64,000 nt of DNA from Pleurotus ostreatus/Saccharomyces cerevisiae fusant (lineage: Eukaryota > Opisthokonta), in NCBI GenBank assembly GCA_024196135.1, contig JAMQCK010000105.1, positions 1 to 64,000 on the forward strand. Reading direction: 5' to 3'. Under the pieces are notes generated by a model. The model saw nothing but the letters and a program-made list of their open reading frames with translations. It was not told the DNA's origin and searched no databases. The position numbers were made by a program, and so were the translations under genes. Below, in pieces: positions 25,564-36,204 of the stretch (its first letter is position 1; every line of letters begins with the position of its first letter).

Positions 25564-27774
25564 TTAAGCACTTTCGGTGCACTCCGGCGACGAGGTCGCG
25601 GCGGGAGCGGACGAAGCGGCAGCGGCGGCTGAGGAGTACGCGAAGGACGCGGAGCCGCTGGGCTGGTAGAACGTGGCGGTGCCGGAGCCCGCGCCAGCTG
25701 CGGAGCCAGAGGCGGCACCGGAGCCAGACGCAGACGGGAATGCGGATGCGGAGCCGGACGGGAAGGCAGACCCAGAGGCCGACGCGGACGGGTAGGCAGA
25801 GTAAGACCACTCGCCCTCGTCGCAGTCACCTTCGCCCTCCGTTGATGAGGAGGAAGAGGCGGCGGCAGTGCCGGTGGCAGTGGCCGTCGCGCCCGAGCCC
25901 TCCTCATCGTCGCAGTCGTCACCATCGTCCTCGCCGGAAGTACCGGTGGCGGATGCGCCCTCGGACGAGCCGGTAGCGGAGGCGTCACCTGCAGAGGCGC
26001 TGGTGGCGGCGCGGGAGCCGTCGTTGGAACCCTCATCGTCGCAGTCGTCGCCCTCGTTGTTGTTACCAGAGGACGAGCCGCTGTTGGACGAAGAGGCGCC
26101 GTTGTTGACCGACGTGGAGGAAGACGCGGCGGCGGAGCCTGTGGCGGTTGCCGAAGCGCCCTCACCATCATCGCAGTCGTCGCCGTCCTCAGAGCCCGTG
26201 CCAGTGGACGAGGCGCCGGCAGCAGAGGAAGCAGCGGTGCCGGAGGCGCTATCATCACCCTCGTCATCGCAGTCCTCGCCGTCGTCCTCATCGTTCGCGT
26301 TCTCGCCATCGGTGTCGTCCTCGCCGTCATCCTCATCGTCGCAGTCCTCATCATCACCGTTGTCCGGGGAGCCAGTGCTGGTCGCGGTCGCGGCGGAGCT
26401 CCAGGCAGTGCTGGTAGGCGCAACCGAGTCGGTGGGCTGCGCATTCACGTTGCCGGCGGAGATGGTCAAGCCGAGGCTCGCGCTGATGGTCTCGGAGCTC
26501 CACCAGTCAGTGGACGAGGCGCCATCGGACGAGCCGGAACCAGAGTCATCGCCACCGTCACCGCCAGCCTGGTACACCTTGATCGAGTTGATGCGCCACT
26601 TCGCGTTCTTGAAGTTGCCCGGGTCGGCAACCGTGTCGGCGCACGAGCCGGAGCAGCCGTCCGAGTTGAACGAGCTGCCGGCCCAGTCGCCACAGAGCGT
26701 GGTGTCGATGATGAGCTGCTGCGAGTAGAAGTGGCTCGCGATGTCGCAGGTCTCCGTGGCCCAGAACGCCGCGGGGCTGTCCCAGCTCGACGGGTCCGGG
26801 TTCCCAGAAGTGATGTCCTGGGGGACGTCGCTGCGGGAGAAGAACCAGATCTTGATGCCCGTTGAGTCGATGAGATGAGCGTAGACCCCGCCGCCGGCCT
26901 CGTTGAAGCCCTTGCCGTAGCTGCGGTTGTCGGTGTCGAAGTAAGCGCAGCCGGCGTTGTCGCCGTTGGCAGAGGCACACTTCGCGTTGCCGAGGTTCGC
27001 GGTGATCTTAGCGTTGCCGGCGGAGGCGGAGCAGCCATCGGACGTGTGGAGGGTGTACTGGTTGGTGGTAGCCTCGTTCACGCCCTCAAGGACGTCGATT
27101 TCGCCACCGGCGGGCCAGTTGGGGCCGTTGGACCCTGAGATGGGTCAGCATAGGAGGCGAAGGGATCCAGAGCCGACTTACAGTACGCGGGCCAGACGGA
27201 GCAGCCCCAGGGCATCGCTTCGAAGTCGGCGATGAACAGACCGTTATCGTAGTTTGCCTTGGAGCTAATGCGGACACTAGAAGCAGGTTGGTTGGCACAT
27301 CGTATGGAGGAGCAGTAGATCAGACACGTACGAGTCACGGTTGCCACCGCTAGGAAGCCAGGTAGTGTCATCAACGGCCAGCACGACGACACCTGGAAGG
27401 CACATTAAGAACAAGCCACGGAGGGTATCTATCGCCGATACGCACCATTATCAACATAGGCGAGCTTCTTCTCCGTGGCTTCGTCTTTCCCGAGGTAGTT
27501 GACGCTGCCATGGGTGGGGTCCTCGCTATGCCAGAAGTCGAACTCGCTGTCGCGACGCGTCAGTAAAGCGGAAGTAAAGTCGCGATCGGGGGACGCACTC
27601 TAGAATGTTGGACGAGTCGTACTTGTCCTTGAGGGTGTACGTCGTGGCGCGGGGGCGCACGGTGTTGTGGTGACGCCAGTTGGAGTGGGCGCGGCCGTGA
27701 AGGGAGGGGCGCAGGGCATCGACTGAGGCGGTGGAGAGCGCGAGCGCGGCAACGAACGCCTTAACGAAAGACAT
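25564..27774 (-). CDS. Secreted GH16 beta-glucanase with acidic Cys-containing tail
   Basis: Glycoside hydrolase family 16 enzymes of this laminarinase-like group cut beta-1,3(1,4)-glucans in fungal walls. The start at 27774 gives a signal peptide (MSFVKAFVAALALSTASVDA). The catalytic domain includes FDFWHSEDPTHGSVNYL, SSKANYDNGLFIADFEAMP and the active-site motif GEIDVLEGVNE, with nucleophile and acid/base Glu (ExDxxE) intact. It continues with HTSDGCSAS, KGFNEAGGGVYA and IKIWFFSR and closes with AKWRINSIKVYQ. About 280 residues of Ser/Ala/Thr-rich linker follow, broken by acidic clusters that each contain one Cys (EDCDDE, GEDCDDEGDD, GDDCDDGEG, GDDCDDEGS, GDDCDDEEG, GDCDEGE). There is no hydrophobic GPI-type tail. 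Total about 640 residues and five introns. Confidence 0.92.
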
Positions 27775-27936
27775 GGTAATATGTGCAGAAGAGACTGTCG
27801 TTCGTGGGAGAGAGTGAGTGGGAGGAGGGACCAGCGGGCGTATGCAAGCAAGACACCCGGAGAACAAACAAGCACGGAGCACAAGAAAAATGAAAGGAAG
27901 GGCGTCGACAAGACCAACCACCAATGCGCGCCCGCC

Positions 27937-27944
27937 CTTATATA
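27937..27944 (-). promoter_or_regulatory. TATA box of the GH16 gene
   Basis: The minus strand reads TATATAAG about 165 bp before the start codon at 27774, in an otherwise GC-rich upstream region. No other gene is near, so it most likely serves the glucanase gene. Confidence 0.55.
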
Positions 27945-28088
27945 GGCGATCGGTCCGCCCGCGCGATCGATGGAGCCGTTGCCACGGTACCCGAATGGGC
28001 GTGGCGCCCCAGGTACCCCACACGTGCAACCTCTCTATTGCGCCCACAATTCATCCCAATCCGGTCTCGCCGCCGTCCAGAACGGGAC

Positions 28089-28117
28089 GCACACAACACC
28101 TCGAACGTGTTGTGTGC
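28089..28117. repeat. Perfect 11-bp hairpin
   Basis: GCACACAACAC and its exact complement GTGTTGTGTGC enclose a 7-nt loop (CTCGAAC). It sits about 315 bp upstream of the glucanase start codon and could be a protein-binding palindrome. Confidence 0.65.
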
Positions 28118-28454
28118 CCGCAGGTCCAGCCGGAAACAAAGAGACACACACCTCAATGACTCAAGCACGATTGTCTTTCGGTTCAGAGGAATGGAGTGGT
28201 GACAGTCACCTTGGCAAAGGGCGCGCCCCACGCGCACCGTCACATAAATCATCGTGGAGAAGACTGCGCGCCACTACTTCCTGGACCGCTTGTCGGGTAG
28301 CTGACCCCACCAGGCTTGCGGTGGGCGGCCATGGTGCCCGCTTGGCGCGCGAACCGACGCGAAGATTCCTACCGCTCCTGGACCCAATCCTTTCAGCGCG
28401 ACCGCCTTCCACAAACAACCGAAGACGTACGTCCTGCCGTCGCAGCGCCGGACC

Positions 28455-28559
28455 AACCTTCGAAGCCCGCGGCCTTCATTCGCGCCCTCGAAGCTCCTTC
28501 ATTCGGGCTATCGAAGCCTCTTCGCGCTCGAAGTTCCTCCATTCGGAACCTTCGAAGCC
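28455..28559. repeat. Degenerate tandem units ending in TCGAAG
   Basis: Five successive units of about 16-28 bp each end in TCGAAGC or TCGAAGT, and three begin with CCTTCATTCG or CCTCCATTCG. The pattern is a short, diverged minisatellite. Confidence 0.55.
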
Positions 28560-29256
28560 GGATGGAATCAACACGCTATCACTCCGGGTGTTGGCCGCGC
28601 GTGCCCGTCTGCTGGCCGTGTACGAGAGCATCGCCCTGCGCAGTCCAGCATCGTAAAATTGGGAAGAACCGCTAGACCGAGGTACGGTAACCGCGCGGGC
28701 ATCGTTGACCTTAGCGTGGGTGACGTTGACCTCAACCAGCGTGCGTCGTTGACCTCAGCACGCGCGACTTGGGTGGGGACCGCTGACGAGATAGGCGGGC
28801 AGTACAGCCCAACGGCGGCGAGCACCACCCCGGGCATCCCTCGCCTCGCCTCCCACCCCAGCATCACGCATCTCGCCCAAGATCGCGCAAGGCGCCACCA
28901 GATTCCATCATACGGCTGGATATCATCGTCAGAGATGTGAAGATGTTACAGATGGAAGTATCACTCACCAAACGCATTGTTAGTACCGGTCAGGCCGCCA
29001 GACGACATCCCATACAAGTTGCAGCGATGTCGCCTCCACCGACGCGCTCTAGTCTCACCTGTCCCTCTAAGTCGAGGGCGCTGCCATCATCCCTCCATTG
29101 AAGCGCGCTGCTATCGTCCTTCCAGTGTACCCATCAACTGCGCCTCCTTCCGACGCTCGGGTAAGCACCAGACGCATCGTCAGCGTGCACTAACCTGCAC
29201 GCAACAAAGCCGCTTAGAAAACGCGCAGGGCAAGTCAAACTTCTGGGAAGTAAGCA

Positions 29257-29307
29257 GTAGAAACGTTGTGCTATGGCGTAGGAACATTTTGCTATGAAGT
29301 AGGAAGG
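29257..29307. repeat. 21-bp direct repeat, two and a half copies
   Basis: GTAGAAACGTTGTGCTATG at 29257 recurs with five changes as GTAGGAACATTTTGCTATG at 29278. A third partial copy (GTAGGAAGG) follows directly at 29299. Confidence 0.6.
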
Positions 29308-30571
29308 CGTACCTCTTCTGGCCTCCTTCCCAATGCTCGGATATGATTATGAAGTTCACCACGATAACGATGTCGTTTGTTAGTGACCGTGTTCGGGATG
29401 CAAAATGCCTTCTATAAGGAAGAAGGGACTTTTACTGAATGGGCGATCCGCTTTGACAAAACCTCTAAACCTCACCATTGGACGACGCTCGGACTATACC
29501 TTTCTGGCTCTGACTCGGAGAACCCGCGTGCCCTTCTCCTTTCAGCCAGCGCGTCATGCGCAACTGTATGGGTCCCGTGAGGGCTCGCGCTGGCGAGCGC
29601 CACTTAGGTTGAAGTCACATTTTCTTCCTTACACTGAGCGTGCAGTCAAAGCCGACTTTACGCGACGCAGACGCGGTGTAATACCATTTCTACTCAATAG
29701 ATATCGGCTGAAGAAGCACTCAAAATACATGAAATTGTGCTAAAGTACAACAAGGAAGAGGATAGTGGGTTGACATGAGACGTGCGCATCGGAGAACGAT
29801 GCAAGGGGGACGGGGATCGGAATATCGACGGCGAACCTTGCCGAGAGAATGGGAAGGAAATATAGTGGAAAAGCCTTGACGTTTGTACACAGATAGATGA
29901 GCGGAGAGCCGTGACTCAGGACGATGACGGGACGAAGGACGGGCCATAGCTCGACTCGCACTGACTCGGATTGCTCCAGGCGGAAGTACCTCTCAATCAA
30001 CGATGACGACGTACCTACTGTCCAGCAACCAGTTTGCTTTGCCAGAGACGCTCACATTCCCTCGGGAAACATCGCACGGGTCCATCCCGCTAGTGGCATC
30101 AAATGCAAAGGGCCTATGAATGGGAAGGGCCCTCCGGCAGCAATGGACTCAATGGTGGTGCAAAGACCTGCGGGGCGCCCCTGGCGACTTGAATGGTACG
30201 ACTGAGGACCTGCAGTCGGGCTGCTGGCAGACAAAACAACGCCGCATTGACCTTAGGAGTGAACTGAAGGTCCCCTGCACCAGTTGTAAGCCGTGCCGTC
30301 CGCCCTTGTTGCTGCAGCCTGTCGCTGTACACAATCCAGCAAGGATAGATTTGATTACATAGATACTAGAGTCAATTCCCGGTCAGTATCAAAGAACGGT
30401 AAGTCAAGATCACAGACTGTGTCGGGCGCGAAAGGCGCCCTCCCAAGATGACCGGAACGTGCGTCCATAAAACGAACGAGGCGTCTATCCCTGCATATCA
30501 CCGTACCCAAGACAAGAGCGCTGGAGATGTGCACCCTTCTCCTCGCCCATCACAAGCGAGCGGCGCCGTCA

Positions 30572-32166
30572 TCACAGCAATCCCGCCGCCTGCAGGTCGC
30601 GCGTCAGCCGCTGCTCCTCAAGCGTCTCCCTCGCAGGCAGCACGATGACGTTTCCGTTCTCGTCCCTCTGCACCCTGCGCTCCGCTTCCGCGCGCTGGCG
30701 CTCACGCTCCGCCTCTGCCTCGTCCTCCGCCACGATCCCGAACACGGCCTCGAGGTTCCGCCGAATCTCGCGGTCGCGCGCGAGTGCGGCGGGCGTGACA
30801 GGCTGAGCGGTGCGCGAGAGGGAATTGCGAGAAAGGGAGGAGCGGGAGGTGGTGGAACGCCGGCCGAGAGATGAGCGCGGGTTGAGGCCGAAGAGCTGGG
30901 CAGTGATGTTAGACGTGCGTGGGGTGTTTGCGTCGGGCGCGAGCATGGTGGAGGCGCGGATGGCGCGCTCCCAGCGCTTGACGCGCCAGTAGCCTACGAC
31001 GGAGGTGAAGAGGATGAACCAGCCGGCGCTCATGAGGATGAACGCGATCCAGTCGTGCGTCTCCGAATTGTCGGGTTCGGCGGTGTATGAGTCGGAGGGG
31101 GAGTCCATGGAGGGAGTAGCGACGCTATTGGAGTCCTCGGTATTCCCGCCGTACATGCCCATCCCCTCGCCGCCATAGGTGCCATTCCCCATCATCATCG
31201 TGTCGTTCATCCCGCCCATCGTCCAGCCGAAGAGCGCATCGACGGGGTCGCGCGGCGGGTTCTCCCCGTTGCTGATCCCGCGCGAGTACAGGCCAAACTG
31301 GATGAGCGTGAGGCCGAGCCCAGCGCGCGAGCCAAACTTGGCGGCATGCGTGGTGTGGAGGAGGTAGGTGAGGAGGAAGCCGACAACTTGGAAGAAAAAG
31401 CTGATGAAGACGTTGATGAGGAAGATCCAGAGTGAGCCTGGAGGCAGATCGTCGACGAGGATGTCCGCGTTGGGATCGACGGGCGCGGCGTGTACGGTGG
31501 TTTCATAGTAGGTCGGGACGGCGTCGGCTTGAGCCTCAACGTAGGACTACATAGAGTGATGAGAGAGATGGGATACAGAGAGTAGTGCGCACTCACTGGC
31601 GGCGTGTCCTTCTGCGCATCCTCTGGCATCACGTATGTCTCCCCGTTCGTCGCGCGCACGAGCTGTCCGCGGTCAGGCTTGGCTGTTACGTTCGCAAAAA
31701 CACCATCGTTCTGCAGACCACCACCGACAGCATGCGCAGGCACTACCTCGGTCTGGGGTAGTGGCGCATAATGCGTGGGCAGTATAGCCCCCATCGCACG
31801 ACGCAGGATCCCAAGTCGTGGTCTGGGTGGTGCTGGCCGAGCAGGCGCTGTGGGTATCTCGCCATTCGTGTTGCCATAATCGTTCGGGAGGGCGCGCGCT
31901 GACGGCGCCGGCGGGCTCCCCGGCGGAGGCCTGTCGTACTCGTACTCGCGGTCGAAGTCGTACCCGCCCGCCAGCGCGCTGGTAGCCTGCTCCCCGCCGT
32001 GTTGCCGGTCATCGTACTGCCTGTCATCGTAGTGGTCTGCGGACTGCTGCCGCCCAGTTAAGGGGGCCGTCTCGTGGTGATCGCCGTCGTCGTCAGGACC
32101 GAAGGCATCGTCGAGCTCGCGCTCCGCGTCGGTGCTCGTCGGGATGGGGGCGTAGCGGCCGGCCAT
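30572..32166 (-). CDS. BSD2: Bsd2/Ndfip-family metal homeostasis membrane protein
   Basis: Bsd2 proteins are Golgi/endosomal adaptors that bring metal transporters to the Rsp5/NEDD4 ubiquitin ligase. The start at 32166 opens MAGRYAPIPTSTDAERELDD, then a long acidic, Pro-rich cytosolic region. Splicing out the intron at about 31545-31597 joins KDTPP to SYVEAQADAVPTYYETT and so creates a PPSY ligase-binding motif. The family domain follows: DILVDDLPPGSLWIFLINVF, ISFFFQVVGFLLTYLLHTTH and AAKFGSRAGLGLTLIQFGLY form the first two membrane segments. A third is WIAFILMSAGWFILFTSVVG, followed by YWRVKRWERAIR. A Met/Gly-rich luminal loop (GGMNDTMMMGNGTYGGEGMG) could bind metal. The Ser/Arg-rich tail ends at 30572. 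About 513 residues and one intron. Confidence 0.9.
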
Positions 32167-33419
32167 GGCGTTGTGCGGTGCCCCGCGCAGGTGCTAAGTG
32201 CAGCGTCAAGCAAGCTGTGGAGGAAGCCAAGGTAACACCGCACGAGCGGGAAGGCCCCTGAGGCTGGAGCGCGGTGGGAATCACAGAACAATCAGAACAA
32301 TCAGATGGGGAAGTCAGCAGTTCGAATCCGGCGTCTTCGACGTCCCTTTTCCGGTCAACTTCATTCAAAATCTATGTGTCTCTGAACACTGAGTGAAGGG
32401 CACTCGTCAGACAGAGCCTCGCTGCTATGGAGGCAAACATTACGGCCGCGGTCATCACTGCGCTTGCAAAGGACAGATGCTTGCCAGAGTCCAACGCTTG
32501 ACTTGTTGCGCAGCCGTAATTTGTTCACACACACGAAGGCAATGTCCTTCTTCGTGGGCAAAACTTCCGCTCGTTTCCTACACAGTTCTGTGCGACTACG
32601 CGGAAGAAATGTATGCTGTAACCTCTATTTCCTCACTTCCAAAGTTCAACTGTGACACACGTGCGTCGTCGGAGTTCTCCGAGCTTGTGACATCGTAATG
32701 GTGGCACCTCGTGCAGCTTGACGAGTGACCGCCACCATCCCACCGAGTCTATCCCGAGCCTGCCTCACAGCTTGCTTCATAATATTCTCTGACTGACTTA
32801 CAGGCTCCCCCTGCTCCGTCTCCTTGCTTCCTCTGCCTGCTGGACTGCTACGCCGTGTGTACTCTGGCATCAGTCCTCCGAATCGGACGCGCTTGCACCT
32901 CGCTCCACCATCCGCTATGCGTCCAGAAATGTCAACAAACCAATTGTCTGTTAAACATGAATCTTCTCTTCATGGTATCTTGCCTCGTATGGAACGTGCT
33001 TCTCTCTGCCTGAGAAGCAACGGGCTATGAATCTTGACTATATCTGTTTTATTTCGCTTGGCCATAGAGGAAATCGACCTCTTGAGCGGCATTGAGACTT
33101 AACCAAGTGGCTTTGCATGTGTATTCCCTGCTTAGTTCTGCCTGTCCTCGGAAACTCCAACGCTTTTGTGGTCATGCATCTCTCGATTTCTCAACCCAGA
33201 TACTACAAAGTGTGGAATCGGCCTCAGCTGCCATGCCCGAATACGATTAGCGGTCGCTGACCAACCAATAGAAGATGGCTCGACATGAGCTCAACAAAGC
33301 ACCGAGGCGTTCACGAGGATCCCAGTTGAAGCCTGCGTCATCTGCGAATTCTTCCCCATTGGACGGTCTCATGTAGGACTTTACCAGCGACAGCGAAAGA
33401 TGTATGGGTATACGGCGAG
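32167..33419. other. Intergenic 1.25 kb, no gene recognised
   Basis: This is the divergent region between BSD2 (minus) and the alcohol dehydrogenase (plus). It has a duplicated CAGAACAAT near 32285 and a T-loop-like sequence near 32320 that does not fold into a tRNA. No supported open frame. Confidence 0.45.
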
Positions 33420-33427
33420 TATATAAG
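33420..33427 (+). promoter_or_regulatory. TATA box of the alcohol dehydrogenase gene
   Basis: TATATAAG lies about 110 bp upstream of the start codon at 33535, in good position for a TATA-driven fungal promoter. Confidence 0.6.
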
Positions 33428-33534
33428 CCTTTCAACCACACTGAGAAGTAGGTCAAAGGAACAGCTCCGCCTATCCCTTCGTCTTCAGCCGTCGCTTTGC
33501 AATCTCTTTCAACACGTATTCCAACTTCACCGAA

Positions 33535-34789
33535 ATGTCGTCCAACGCCCATTCCGCCTCCTTCACTGTCTTCAAGGGTTCGCCTGGCGGCAAGATTGTA
33601 CAGGACACCACGCACTGCGTCCTCGACGATAACTCCGTGCTCGTGAAGATTACGCACTCCGGTCTCTGCTTCACGGACGTCCATTTCCGCGAGCAGAATA
33701 TGGTACTCGGCCACGAAGGCGTGGGCATCGTCGAACGCGTTGGGGCCGGTTGCAAGGATCTCAAGCCGTCAGTACAAACTCGGTTTCTTTGGTATCAGCG
33801 TCTGCTCAACTTTTCCTCTAGCGGAGACCGCGTCGGCTGGGGCTATGTACAGGATACCTGCGGCATCTGCGACATGTGCTTCCAAGGCGAGGACGTGAGC
33901 ATCGGGCCGTCTGCTACTTCGCGACGTTCTCTAACCCCCTTCCAGATGTACTGCCCCCACGCCGCCCTCTACGGCATGGCCAACCTCGACATCGGCTCCT
34001 TCGCCAGCCACGCCGTGATCAAGGAGTCCTTCCTCATCCGCGTGCCAGAGCAGCTCAGCCTCCTGCACGCGGGACCGCTCTTCTGCGGTGGCGCCACCGT
34101 GTTTGAGGCGCTCAACCGGTATGGCGTGAAGTCGACTGACAGGGTCGGCGTCATCGGCATCGGTGGCCTGGGGCATCTGGCCGTCCAGTTTGCGTGAGTG
34201 GCGTCAGCATCGAACGATATGCATGCGACTGATGAGGGCTTCTTTTCTTCAACGCAGTGCAAAGATGGGGTGCGAGGTCGTGGTCTTCAGCAGCACCGAG
34301 AGCAAGAGGGAGGAAGCCCTTGGGCTCGGCGCGACGGAGTTCCATGCCGTGAAGGGTGTGGAAAAGCTCAACAATGTCAAGCCCATCAACTGTCTTCTTT
34401 CGACGGCGAACGCGCAGCCGGACTGGAAGCTGTGAGTGGGCGTCGACTCCTAACCTCGTCATTCAGCCTGTTCGTCTCGCATATTGACCGCCCTCTTTAG
34501 ATACCTCGACATCATGGCCCCCAAGGGCATCATATTCCCCCTCACCGTCGAGCTCGGGAATTACGAGAGCTTCCCCGCCTTCCCTGTCAATATCAAAGGC
34601 ATCACCGTGCAGGGGTCCTGCGTCGGGCCGCGCAGCCTCACTCGCAAGATGCTCGAATTCGCGGCGCGGCATGAGGTGAAGCCGATTGTGCAGACGTTTC
34701 CTATGACGAAGGAGGGTATCAAGGAGGCGATCAAGGTGCTGCAGGAGGGGAAGATGAGGTACCGTGGGGTGCTTGTCGCCCAGAACTAA
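33535..34789 (+). CDS. Zinc-dependent alcohol dehydrogenase (MDR family)
   Basis: Oxidoreductase of the medium-chain family, closest in feel to NADP-dependent cinnamyl/aryl alcohol dehydrogenases of the YahK type. The start at 33535 gives MSSNAHSASFTVFKGSPGG. Catalytic zinc ligands are Cys in HSGLCFTDVH and His-Glu in LGHEGVGIVE. The structural-zinc lobe is CGICDMCFQGED followed by MYCPHAALYG. The Rossmann motif GIGGLGHLAVQFA comes next, with FSSTESKREEA as the second-strand region. It ends LQEGKMRYRGVLVAQN with the stop at 34787-34789. Four short introns at about 33768, 33895, 34193 and 34433 join cleanly in phase to give about 342 residues, the normal family size. Confidence 0.93.
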
Positions 34790-35055
34790 ATTGGCTAGAG
34801 CAGCCGCTATGTATATACGAGAACCGCTCAATGCACAGTGATTCGTATCTTCGTATGGGACGTGCTCTTCATTTATTCTGAATGTGATTATGACCGTTTC
34901 ACAAGCCACAGATAACTTGAGCGAGAAGTTCAACTTGATAATTCCCTTAATAGGAGTCTGCTTGCCACGGTCACATGCAGGGCGTGGCGATCTCCGTCCG
35001 GCCCGGGATCAGTTGTCTGTCGCCCCCATCCACGACGGTCGTCAGCAGCACCGAG

Positions 35056-35745
35056 ATGCGGCCCCTCGACATGCTGAGTTCCCTTCTCCTAACCTCCCTC
35101 GCCTGGGCGATGTCCGCCGCCGCCCACTCGCACGGCGGCGACAACGGGATGGATATGTCGATGGACGTTCCCATCGAGCTCGCCAGCGGAATCATGGTCC
35201 CCTACCTCCACTTCAACATCTCCTGGGGCGATATTCTCTGGTTCTACGGCTGGGTCCCCAAGCATGCGGGTCCGATGTTTGCCGCGTGCCTGGGTCTCTT
35301 CTTGCTGGGCATCTTGGAGCGCTGGCTCGCTATGCTCCGTGTGCTGTGTGAATTCGGGTGGAGGTGCGTTAATGAGCTTATATGGGATCAATCGGTTGGC
35401 TAACTTCAATCTTTAAGTCTACCGATGCCTGCGGCAGATCCTCCCAAGGGCCAACTACCATCACAAACCGCACCACCGACGAGACCACGTAGCCGCTTCA
35501 TCCCCTCCATAGACCTCCCCCGCGGCCTCTTGCAAGTACTGCAAAGCGCCCTCGGGTTCGCCTTCATGTTGGCTGTCATGTACGTGCACGACCGATTGAT
35601 CGATCCTGGAAAGCTCATGCTGACATCGTGCAGGACCTGGCAAGTCGGCTTCATCCTCTCCATCTGCATTGGATTGGGCGTCGGCGAGATGCTCTTCGGG
35701 CGTATCATCAGCGCTGTGGGGCGCGCGAAGGTTGCCTCTTGTTGA
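35056..35745 (+). CDS. Ctr-type copper transporter
   Basis: Ctr proteins form trimers that carry Cu(I) across the plasma or vacuolar membrane. After a hydrophobic leader (MLSSLLLTSLAWAMSAAAHS) comes a short His/Met motif region (HSHGGDNGMDMSMD). TM1 follows (DILWFYGWVPKHAGPMFAAC, LGLFLLGILERW), then a Pro-rich loop. TM2 contains FAFMLAVM joined by splicing to TWQVGFILSICIGLGVGEML. This recreates the diagnostic MxxxM-like and GxxxG helix-packing pattern. Two introns (about 35362-35416 and 35580-35635) splice in phase. About 190 residues, stop 35743-35745. The start could instead be 35071, or as far up as 34975; 35056 is a compromise. Confidence 0.85.
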
Positions 35746-36204
35746 GTATGTCCATAGATGTTTGTATCAGACACAAGTTATCCCCCTCACGTACGCTTCA
35801 TGTGCTAAGACGTTGTATACTATCCGGAATTCACAATTGTATCGAACCTCCATGTCGAGACTCCATCGCACAGTGGTCTCTCTATCCCCCCTTGAGACAA
35901 GGTGGGCATGAACCATTGTTCATCTTGAGTATTGTGCCATAACGTCAGACCTCCCATCCCTCATCACGCCCAGCCAAAAACATACAGGACTGGTTCGTTC
36001 AAATACAATACATAAACGTGAAGAAGGTCCGTACGAGGCCAAAGTACAATTAGAGGGTAAGTGAAGTCCAAAGTTAGGGGAGAGGCAGGTCAGAGGCGTA
36101 GTCCAAGGATCGAGGGTACAGTCCATCGAAATTCATGAGACTCATCAGCAGTGCTCGAGGGCAGTCCATCGACAGCGTGCACTCGCAAGGCGCGTGTGGC
36201 GCAT

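Larger units (their letters stand above)
27945..30571. other. Gene-free 2.6 kb tract with short repeats
   Basis: No frame in this interval shows a recognisable protein. It contains an 11-bp perfect hairpin, a cluster of TCGAAG-bearing units, three GTTGACCT copies around 28706-28760, and a 21-bp tandem duplication near 29.26 kb. It may be decayed mobile-element sequence, but no diagnostic element end was found. Confidence 0.5.

Noticed and set aside
25564..25700. GPI anchor at the glucanase C-terminus
   Set aside because: The protein ends in a polar Ser/Ala/Pro/Glu stretch with no hydrophobic tail.
25868..26728. 286-codon plus-strand frame inside the glucanase gene
   Set aside because: It is the antisense shadow of the Ser/Ala/Asp-rich tail; the minus strand carries signal peptide, active site and introns.
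32245..32340. Possible tRNA gene suggested by GTTCGAATCC near 32320
   Set aside because: The flanking bases do not form a T stem, and no D-arm, anticodon arm or acceptor stem can be drawn on either strand.
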